Positions 6,753 through 13,025 of a stretch of 13,025 nt of DNA are shown in pieces. Positions within the stretch are counted from its first letter, which is position 1; each line of letters begins with the position of its first letter. This DNA is from DASXUC01 sp036004445. GTDB taxonomy: Bacteria; Sysuimicrobiota; Sysuimicrobiia; Sysuimicrobiales; Kaftiobacteriaceae. The DNA is taken from contig DASYRL010000117.1 of NCBI GenBank assembly GCA_036004445.1, positions 1 to 13,025 on the forward strand, given 5' to 3'. Below the pieces are notes generated by a model, which saw nothing but the letters and a program-made list of their open reading frames with translations, had not been told where the DNA came from and did no database searches. The position numbers and the translations under genes were made by a program.

Positions 6753-8783
6753 ATGCGTTCCCGTCGCGGGATCGTCCTCGCCACCATCGGGCTGCTGATC
6801 CTGCTGGATGCGGGCCGGTCGCTCTACGCACGCGTCGGCTACGCCCGCCCGCTTGACGTCTGGCAACCTGCCCCCTCGGTGTACGCCGACCTGACCTGGC
6901 CTCCCGGGGCGGATCTCCCAACCACCGCGCCGCTGGGCGAACGCGTCTACATGCAGCGCTGCGCGGTTTGCCATGGGCCGACCGGGCAGGGAAACGGTCC
7001 CGCGGCGCCGTCGATGATCCCGCGGCCGCGAAACTTCGCCCTGGGCCAGTTCAAGTACAAGTCCACCCCAGCGGGAGCGCCGCCGTCGGACGCTGATCTG
7101 CTGCGCACCATACGGGAAGGTCTGCATGCCGGCGCGATGCCCGGATGGAGTGACCTCCTCAGCGATGCGGAAATCCGCGCCGTGCTCGCACGGGTGAAAG
7201 CGTTTTCTCCGATCTTTGGAGAAGGTCCAACCCCGCGCGCGATCTCGATTCCGCAGCGGATTTCACCAACTCCCGAGAGCGTGGCGAGAGGCCGCACGCT
7301 CTATCAGTCACGGTGCGCAGGATGTCATGGGACGGATGGCCGGGCAAGAACGACTCTGGCTGACGCGGCCGGCTACCCGGTCGTTACGCGCGATCTCACC
7401 GCCCCTTGGACGTTCCGAAGGGGCGGCGCGCCGGAAGAGATATGGCTGCGTATTTCGACAGGACTCGCCCCCGCGCCGATGCCATCGCACTTTCGACTCT
7501 CGCCGCAGGAACGCTGGGATGTCGTCAACTACGTCCTGTCCCTCGCCAGGGTCGCGCCGTGGGAACCGGGTGGACGTCTGGATGGTCCGGGCAGACAAGC
7601 CGACCTGACCAAGCGCGGTGAGTACGTCGTCCACGCGGCGATGTGCGGGCTCTGCCACACGCCGATCAATCGGACCGGCATCTACCGCGGGGACGACTTC
7701 TATCTCGGCGGCGGGATGCGGGTGGGCGCCTACCCGCACGGCGTGCTGGTCAGCCGCAACCTCACGTCAGATCCCTCGACCGGGCTCGGCGGCTGGAGCG
7801 AAGAGCAGATCGTCGAGGCCATCACGAACGGCCGCAGCCCCGGCCGGTTGCTCAACGTGTTCGACATGCCATGGACCCTGCTGCATCGCCTGCAGCCCGA
7901 CGACGCCCGGGCCATCGCCCGCTACCTCAAGACGGCGCTGCCGCCCGTGCGGGACCGGGTGCCCGGCCCGCTTCGCTACGGCGTGATCGAAACGATCGTC
8001 GTGAAGATCATGCGCGGGCTTCCCGCGGCCGTCCCGGACGTCCTCACGTTTGCCGACGGTCACTTCGGATACACGGCAGGCGGCATCTCACGGGAGCTGC
8101 CACAGACCTTCCTCGTCGGCGCACAGTGGTTGGTTCTCCTGGCCGGAGTGGTCGGATTCCTTCGCGCGACGCCGAAAGACGATCGACCCCGCGGGCGGCG
8201 CCGGCGGTGGCGCACAATGGCGGGCGGCCTCGGCGTGATCGTGCTCGGGTTGATCGGATGGACGTTGTACAGCACGCCGGCCATTCGCCTGCTGCCGCCG
8301 CAGCAGCTGGCCGCGATTGCAGCGCCGCCACCCCCGGCCCCGCGGCTCAGCGCCTCCGCCTCCCCGGAGCAGGCGGCCCTGGCGATGCGGGGGCGCTATC
8401 TCTACACGGTGACCTCCTGCGCCCTCTGTCACGGACCGAGCGCCGCCGGCGGGGGGAAGATCAGCTGGCGGCCGATGGGCACGCTGTGGACCAGGAATAT
8501 CACGCCCGATCCGGACACGGGCATCGGCCGGTGGTCGGATGCGCAGATCGCCCGCGCAATCCGCAGCGGCGTCGCCGCCGACGGCCGACCCCTGCACTGG
8601 CAGGGAATGATCTGGGATCATCTGTCGAATCTGGATGAGGAGGATGTGCGCGCGTTGGTCGCGTATCTGCGAGCGATGCCCCCGGTGGTGCGCCGGATTC
8701 CCCCGGCCCGGCCTCCCGCCGCTGATGACTGCGCCACGTATACCTTCTGGCTCGGCCCCAGCCGCGAAGCGGGCTGCCGGTGA
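6753..8783 (+). CDS. membrane-anchored tetraheme cytochrome c (3+1 heme domains)
   Basis: A 676-residue protein with four CxxCH heme sites: CAVCH (70-74), CAGCH (188-192), CGLCH (298-302) and CALCH (556-560). Possible axial Met residues are Met129, Met243, Met372 and the Met of WQGMIW. The N-terminal helix (about 6-20) is an anchor or signal. Two further helices (about 453-471 and 489-507) flank an Arg-rich loop (KDDRPRGRRRRWR). By the positive-inside rule the loop is cytoplasmic, putting hemes 1-3 and heme 4 all in the periplasm. Domains 3 and 4 are internal duplicates (SRNLTSDPSTGLGGWSEEQI versus TRNITPDPDTGIGRWSDAQI), of the type in diheme and triheme cytochrome subunits of membrane dehydrogenases. 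No dehydrogenase partner is in the window, so it may carry electrons between the quinone pool and a soluble acceptor. It is first in an operon with crp and cyclase 2. Confidence 0.92.
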   Translation: MRSRRGIVLATIGLLILLDAGRSLYARVGYARPLDVWQPAPSVYADLTWPPGADLPTTAPLGERVYMQRCAVCHGPTGQGNGPAAPSMIPRPRNFALGQFKYKSTPAGAPPSDADLLRTIREGLHAGAMPGWSDLLSDAEIRAVLARVKAFSPIFGEGPTPRAISIPQRISPTPESVARGRTLYQSRCAGCHGTDGRARTTLADAAGYPVVTRDLTAPWTFRRGGAPEEIWLRISTGLAPAPMPSHFRLSPQERWDVVNYVLSLARVAPWEPGGRLDGPGRQADLTKRGEYVVHAAMCGLCHTPINRTGIYRGDDFYLGGGMRVGAYPHGVLVSRNLTSDPSTGLGGWSEEQIVEAITNGRSPGRLLNVFDMPWTLLHRLQPDDARAIARYLKTALPPVRDRVPGPLRYGVIETIVVKIMRGLPAAVPDVLTFADGHFGYTAGGISRELPQTFLVGAQWLVLLAGVVGFLRATPKDDRPRGRRRRWRTMAGGLGVIVLGLIGWTLYSTPAIRLLPPQQLAAIAAPPPPAPRLSASASPEQAALAMRGRYLYTVTSCALCHGPSAAGGGKISWRPMGTLWTRNITPDPDTGIGRWSDAQIARAIRSGVAADGRPLHWQGMIWDHLSNLDEEDVRALVAYLRAMPPVVRRIPPARPPAADDCATYTFWLGPSREAGCR

Positions 8784-8786
8784 GGG
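8782..8786 (+). promoter_or_regulatory. Shine-Dalgarno of the Crp gene, overlapping the cytochrome stop
   Basis: GAGGG uses the last two bases of the cytochrome TGA and lies 6 nt before the Crp ATG at 8793. This suggests translational coupling and supports the start. Confidence 0.6.
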
Positions 8787-8792
8787 ACGCGC

Positions 8793-9476
8793 ATGTCCAG
8801 ACAACTGATTGATCTCCTGAAGCGGGCGAGTCTGTTCAGCCAGCTGGCGGACACGGATCTGGCGGCGCTGGCGGGCCACCTGCGCCCGCGGGTGTTCAAG
8901 AAGAATACGATCTTGTTCCACAAGGATCAGCCCGGCGACACGCTCTACATCGTGGAATCCGGGCATATTCGCATCTTCCTCCCCACGGCGGCCGGAGAAG
9001 AGCTCACGGTGGAGATCGCGGGACCGGGCGACGTCGTCGGCGAGCTGGCGCTCCTCGATGGACGGCCCCGCTCGGCCAGCGCGGAGACGCTCGAAGACAC
9101 CACGGTCCACGTGCTCAGCCGGGAAGACTTTCAGCAGTACCTGACCGCGGCGCCGCGGTTCGCCGCTTCGCTCATCGAGCTGCTCAGCGCGCGGCTGCGG
9201 TCGATCACGGAATACGCGGAGAGTCTGGCCTTCCTGGACATCCACGGCAGAGTAGCCCGGGCGCTGCTGCAGCTCGCCGACCGCCACGGCGTGGAGCACG
9301 GCGGCATCGAGATCGACCTGGACCTGACGCAGGCGGAACTGGCCAGCATGGTGGGCGCGACCAGGGAGCGGGTCAACCGGGCGCTGGCGACGTTTCGCGC
9401 ACAGGGGCTGCTTGAAATGAGGGGCAAGAAGATCGCGCTCTTGGATGCCACGCGGCTCCGGCAGCGGGTCTACTGA
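8793..9476 (+). CDS. Crp/Fnr-family transcription regulator with a cyclic-nucleotide-type effector domain
   Basis: A 227-residue regulator. The N-terminal cyclic-nucleotide-binding beta barrel (about 13-130) contains a phosphate-binding cassette GELALLDGRPRSA (83-95). Its Glu84 and Arg93-Ser94 correspond to Glu72 and Arg82-Ser83 of E. coli CRP, which hold the cAMP ribose and phosphate. A dimerisation helix ends at LAFLDIHGR (145-153), and the C-terminal winged HTH has LTQAELASMVGATRERVNRA (178-197). There is no N-terminal Fnr-type cysteine cluster. The CRP adenine contacts Thr127 and Ser128 align with Ile138 and Thr139, so base recognition may differ. It is translated directly after the cytochrome (9-nt gap) and before a class III cyclase (6-nt gap), so it probably reads that cyclase's product. 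A possible operator lies at 12974-12989. Another effector remains possible. Confidence 0.92.
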   Translation: MSRQLIDLLKRASLFSQLADTDLAALAGHLRPRVFKKNTILFHKDQPGDTLYIVESGHIRIFLPTAAGEELTVEIAGPGDVVGELALLDGRPRSASAETLEDTTVHVLSREDFQQYLTAAPRFAASLIELLSARLRSITEYAESLAFLDIHGRVARALLQLADRHGVEHGGIEIDLDLTQAELASMVGATRERVNRALATFRAQGLLEMRGKKIALLDATRLRQRVY

Positions 9477-9482
9477 CGGTCG

Positions 9483-12400
9483 ATGCGCTGCCCACAGTGC
9501 GGTTTCGACAATCCTCCCGGCACCAACTTCTGCGGCCGATGCGGCAGCGGGCTGCAGCGTAGATGCCCGTCGTGTGGGGCGGTGAATCCGGAGGGATTTG
9601 CGTTCTGCGGGACCTGCGGGACGCGGTTGAGCGCCGGAGCAGCACCCGACGCCCGCACCGCGGGGCAGTTCTCCCTGGAAGAACGCAAGGTCGTCACCAT
9701 CCTCTTCGCCGACGTCACCGGCAGTACGCCCCTGGGTGAGCGGCTCGATCCGGAGCGCACCCGCACGATCATGGCCCGGTTCTTCGAGGCGATGACGGCG
9801 GTGATCGCCCGCCACGGCGGGACGGTTGAAAAGTTCATCGGCGACGAGGTCATGGCTGTGTTTGGCCTCCCGGCCGCCCATGAGGATGATCCGGAGCGTG
9901 CCGTCCGCGCGGCCCTGACGATGCACGACGAACTCGCGCACCTCAACGACACCCTCCCGGCCCACGACGCCCCGGGGCTGCAGATCCGTGTGGGGATCAA
10001 CACCGGCGAGGTCGTCGCCAACCCGCGCGCGGTGGAGAAGGGCGACTTCCTGGTCACCGGCGACGCCGTGAACGTCGCGGCGAGACTGCGGGCGGCCGCC
10101 GAGCCGGGCGAGACGATCGTCGGCGAGCGCACCTACCGGCGGACGGAGCCGGTGATCGAGTACGAACCCTGCGGACCGCTCCGCGTGAGAGGGAAGGCCG
10201 AGCCGGTCAACGCCTGGCGGGCGCGCAGCGTGCGGCCGGAGCCGATCCGGGCGCGGGGCCTGCACGCGCCGCTGGTCGGGCGCGAGAGCGAGCTCGACTT
10301 ACTCACGGGGTTCCTCCAGCGGGTGGTGCGGGAACGAAAGCCCCACCTCGTCACCGTGCTGGGCCAGCCCGGCGTAGGCAAGTCCCGCCTCTTCGAAGAG
10401 TTCTCGGCACGCCACCCCCAGGTAGCGGTGCGCATCGGCCGCTCACTGCCGTACGGCAGCACGTCGATGTGGGCCGTGGCGGAGATCCTCCGCGCGGACT
10501 GCGGCATCCTCCGCAGCGACAGTCCCGAGGAATCCGCGGGCAAGCTGCAGCGCCGGCTGGCCGCACTGTTCCAGCCCGACGGGCGCAGCGGAGAACGCGA
10601 AGCCGTCCACGCGCAGCTCCTCCGGGTGCTCGCGCGGGGCGCGGAACCGAACATCGGAACCGAAGAGGCGCGCGACGAGCTGTTCTGGGCGCTGCGGCGA
10701 TACGTCGAAGCCCTCGCGGCGTCGGCCCCGCTGCTGCTGACCTTCGAAGACACGCACTCCGCGGACTCGGAGTTGCTCGACCTCGTCGAGGCGCTTGCGG
10801 CGACCGCGGCCGCCCCGGTGCTGCTCGTCTGCCTGGCCCGCCCCGACCTGCTCGAACACCGGCCGGGATGGGGCGGCGGACGGCGCAACTTCACCTCACT
10901 GTTCCTCGAGCCGCTGGCGGACGCGGACACGGAGGCACTGATCGCCGGCCTGCTGGGCGGCCAGGTCCCGCCGCCCGTGGCCGGGGCGGTGTCGGCAGCC
11001 GGCGGGAATCCGCTGTTCATCGAAGAGATGGTGCGCATGCTGATCGACCGCGGCTCGCTGGCCCGGACCAACGGCGAGTGGCACGTCGCCGGGACTCTGT
11101 CGGGGCTCCCCGATTCGGTCCAGGGAGCAATCGCCGCCCGCCTGGACGAACTCGCGCCGCAGGACAAGGCGCTCATCCTCGATGCCGCGGTATTGGGGAA
11201 GGACTTCTGGAGTGGCGCGCTGCAGGCACTCACGGGATCATCACCGACAGACCTCGGTTCCCTTCTCGACCGTCTTGAAGCCAGGGATTTCATCCTCGAG
11301 CGCGAGACCTCGCGGCTGGCCGGGCAGCAGGAGTTCACTTTCAAGCACATGCTCATCCGCGACGTCGCGTACGGAGTGCTGCCCAAATCGGCGCGGGCCG
11401 AGAAACACGCCGCGTTCGCGCGATGGCTACAGGCGACACTCGGAACCCGGGTCGAGGAATTCGCGGAGCTGCTCGCCCACCACTGGCTGCAGGCGGTGCG
11501 CTTGGCCGACGAGGTCGGCACGGCGCCGGAGGAAACGCGGCGCAGCGCCCTGCACTACACGCTGCTGGCGGGACGCAAGGCCGCGCTGGTCTATGCCAAC
11601 GAACAGGCGCTCACGCAGTTCCAGACGGCCCAGTCGCTCGCCGAGACAATCGGCGCCGAACGCGAACGGATCGCGGCGATCGAGGGCCAGGCCGGCGTCT
11701 TCGCCCTGCAGGCGCGGTGGGAAGAAGCGTCACGCCGGTATCAGGAAGCGCTGGCCTACCACCAGGGCCGGGGTGATGCCGTCGGGCAGGCAAAGGTGGA
11801 GAGCCGGATGGCATCCACGTTCAGCGGAATCTTCGATTTCCGCCAGGCGCTGCCACACATCCAGTCCGCCGTGCGACATCTCCAGGGTAGTCCCGAGCAG
11901 GCCGAACTGGCCGGCGCGTACGTGCAGATGGCACGGGCCCAAATCTATCTCGGGCAATTCACCGAGGCCGAACAGAATGCCCGGGCGGGACACGAGGTGG
12001 CGGAACGGCTGGACCTCCGAGTCGTCGCTGCGGAAGCGTTGGGAATGATCGCCTGGGCGAAGACCCTCTTGGGCGACCCCGCGCCATCCGCCTACGACCT
12101 CGGCACTTATCTCGAGGTCGCGGAGGAGTCGGGAGACGCGCGGCGAGTCATCTCCGCGCGCATGGGGCGAGGCTATCGCGCACTGCTGCGCGGCGACTAT
12201 GCCGACAGTGTCGCGGATCTCGACGCCGCCCTGGAACGCGCGGAGCAGGCCGGCGACCGCCCGCGGATTGCCCTGTGCCTGTACTCCATCGCCAACATCC
12301 GGCGCATCGAGGGTCGCTGGACGGAGGCGACGGAGTTGCTGGAACGGTACCTGGCCGAATTCTCGGACATTACGTCGTGGCTGGAGTACGTCCGCACCGC

Positions 12401-12974
12401 CCTCGCCTTTCTGAAAGGCGAGATACCCGAAGCGTTGACGTGGGCGGAGCGGGCGGTCAAGCGGGGCGAACTGCGGGGAGACATCGCCACGCACGGCCAG
12501 GCCATCGACTGGCACGCCACACTGTGCCTGTGGATGGACCGGCCGGCCGATGCGCTGGAGGCCGCCCGCGGCGGCATCGCCCACTTCGAGTCGATGCGGG
12601 TGTTCTGGCCGGCGTATCTCCATCCACTGGCGGCTGAGGCCGCGGTGAAGCTGGGAGCTTTGGACGACGCGCAGGGGCATCTCCGGGCGGGTGCCTCATA
12701 CGCCTGGATGCAGCTGCATCCCGCCGAGGCGCGTCTGGATCGGGCCCGCGGCGCGCTGGCGGCCGCGGAGGGACGGTGGTCCGACGCGGCCGCCCTGCTG
12801 CAGACGACCGCGGATAGGTTCGCCTCCCTCACCCAACCTTACGATCAGGCCTACACCCTGCGGACGCTGGCGCGCGTACTGCGCACCGGCGGTGCGTCCG
12901 ACGCCGCCCGTGCGGACGCCGTCGAGGGGGAAGCGACCGCGATCTTCGCCCGCCTGGGCGCCCGGCCCTCGTGA
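9483..12974 (+). CDS. zinc ribbon / class III adenylate cyclase / ATPase / TPR protein, catalytic residues retained
   Basis: A 1163-residue paralog of the protein at 3069-6542. The eight zinc-ribbon cysteines are at the same positions (3, 6, 17, 20, 28, 31, 42, 45). The cyclase domain (about 65-247) has metal aspartates Asp77 (FADVTGST) and Asp121, the adenine-type Lys117 in TVEKFIGDEVMAVFG, and transition-state Asn197 and Arg201 in TGDAVNVAARL. The second base-selecting position, seven residues before Asn197, reads Leu190 rather than Asp or Thr, so ATP preference is likely but not proven. The ATPase (about 262-650) has Walker A GQPGVGKS (294-301) and Walker B LLLTFEDTHSAD (417-428). TPRs fill about 690-1155 and probably sense protein partners. 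It begins 6 nt after the Crp stop without a clear Shine-Dalgarno, suggesting coupled translation. It has no membrane segment and should be cytoplasmic. Confidence 0.94.
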   Translation: MRCPQCGFDNPPGTNFCGRCGSGLQRRCPSCGAVNPEGFAFCGTCGTRLSAGAAPDARTAGQFSLEERKVVTILFADVTGSTPLGERLDPERTRTIMARFFEAMTAVIARHGGTVEKFIGDEVMAVFGLPAAHEDDPERAVRAALTMHDELAHLNDTLPAHDAPGLQIRVGINTGEVVANPRAVEKGDFLVTGDAVNVAARLRAAAEPGETIVGERTYRRTEPVIEYEPCGPLRVRGKAEPVNAWRARSVRPEPIRARGLHAPLVGRESELDLLTGFLQRVVRERKPHLVTVLGQPGVGKSRLFEEFSARHPQVAVRIGRSLPYGSTSMWAVAEILRADCGILRSDSPEESAGKLQRRLAALFQPDGRSGEREAVHAQLLRVLARGAEPNIGTEEARDELFWALRRYVEALAASAPLLLTFEDTHSADSELLDLVEALAATAAAPVLLVCLARPDLLEHRPGWGGGRRNFTSLFLEPLADADTEALIAGLLGGQVPPPVAGAVSAAGGNPLFIEEMVRMLIDRGSLARTNGEWHVAGTLSGLPDSVQGAIAARLDELAPQDKALILDAAVLGKDFWSGALQALTGSSPTDLGSLLDRLEARDFILERETSRLAGQQEFTFKHMLIRDVAYGVLPKSARAEKHAAFARWLQATLGTRVEEFAELLAHHWLQAVRLADEVGTAPEETRRSALHYTLLAGRKAALVYANEQALTQFQTAQSLAETIGAERERIAAIEGQAGVFALQARWEEASRRYQEALAYHQGRGDAVGQAKVESRMASTFSGIFDFRQALPHIQSAVRHLQGSPEQAELAGAYVQMARAQIYLGQFTEAEQNARAGHEVAERLDLRVVAAEALGMIAWAKTLLGDPAPSAYDLGTYLEVAEESGDARRVISARMGRGYRALLRGDYADSVADLDAALERAEQAGDRPRIALCLYSIANIRRIEGRWTEATELLERYLAEFSDITSWLEYVRTALAFLKGEIPEALTWAERAVKRGELRGDIATHGQAIDWHATLCLWMDRPADALEAARGGIAHFESMRVFWPAYLHPLAAEAAVKLGALDDAQGHLRAGASYAWMQLHPAEARLDRARGALAAAEGRWSDAAALLQTTADRFASLTQPYDQAYTLRTLARVLRTGGASDAARADAVEGEATAIFARLGARPS

Positions 12975-12989
12975 GTGACTTGCGTCACT
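12974..12989. promoter_or_regulatory. predicted Crp-type operator GTGA-N6-TCAC
   Basis: AGTGACTTGCGTCACT is a perfect palindrome except for its four-base centre and contains the core GTGA-N6-TCAC of the CRP consensus (TGTGA-N6-TCACA). It begins on the last base of the cyclase 2 stop codon. The next gene lies beyond the right edge and would be the regulated target. No other GTGA-N6-TCAC was found on reading through the window. It could instead be a short 6-bp hairpin, but the following T-rich stretch is too distant and interrupted for a clear terminator. Confidence 0.5.
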
Positions 12990-13025
12990 GCCTCAAGGAA
13001 TCTTTTCTTCAACAATAGAAGGCTA

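Noticed and set aside
8088..10265. A 725-codon minus-strand open frame across cytochrome, Crp and cyclase 2
   Set aside because: It spans three real plus-strand genes with well-defined domains and shows no domain or plausible start of its own. Its Pro/Arg/Gly-rich content is the usual mirror of GC-rich codons.
12990..13025. T-rich tail at the right edge as a terminator of the operon
   Set aside because: The T-rich stretch starts about 13 nt after the short hairpin and is interrupted, so the geometry does not fit an intrinsic terminator. The edge prevents further judgement.

Overview
This is a high G+C bacterial chromosomal window. Two tRNA-Ser genes with encoded CCA tails, classical -10 boxes and tightly packed genes point to a free-living environmental bacterium, probably soil or subsurface. 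Large proteins joining a double zinc ribbon, a class III cyclase, an ATPase and TPRs are common in Chloroflexota, Acidobacteriota, Rokubacteria, Actinobacteria and some Proteobacteria, so the phylum cannot be fixed from this sequence. No insertion sequence, phage gene, CRISPR array or rRNA gene was seen.

Left part (1-3068): the C-terminal part of a TPR protein enters from the left edge and converges, with a 4-nt overlap, on an HdeD-like six-helix membrane protein. Further right on the minus strand are a membrane-anchored DUF218/YdcF-like protein and a tRNA-Ser(CGA) with a perfect TATAAT box. The tRNA, DUF218 and HdeD genes may share one transcript. A small cupin gene (+) then converges with a secreted single-domain cupredoxin (-). 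The cupredoxin is divergent from the first large signalling protein across a 116-nt intergenic region that holds a GGGAA-N3-TTCCC dyad.

Right part (3069-13025): two paralogous proteins of about 1,160 residues (zinc ribbon, class III cyclase, STAND-like ATPase, TPRs) lie in the same orientation. Between them are a palindromic repeat element, a tRNA-Ser(GGA) on the opposite strand, a membrane-anchored tetraheme cytochrome c and a Crp/Fnr-family regulator. Cytochrome, Crp and cyclase 2 are spaced 9 and 6 nt apart and look like one operon. Its promoter appears to be a TATACT box six bases before the cytochrome ATG, which implies a leaderless mRNA.

How the parts may work together (inference): cyclase 2 keeps the metal, adenine-lysine and transition-state residues and could make a cyclic nucleotide. 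The adjacent Crp protein has the Glu and Arg-Ser of a cyclic-nucleotide phosphate-binding cassette and could sense it. A GTGA-N6-TCAC palindrome just after the cyclase 2 stop codon looks like a Crp operator for the next, unseen gene. Cyclase 1 has lost the adenine lysine and the transition-state asparagine and has a one-residue deletion in the same motif, so it may be a pseudocyclase that regulates or scaffolds. The module would link electron transport (tetraheme cytochrome, perhaps the copper protein) to second-messenger control.
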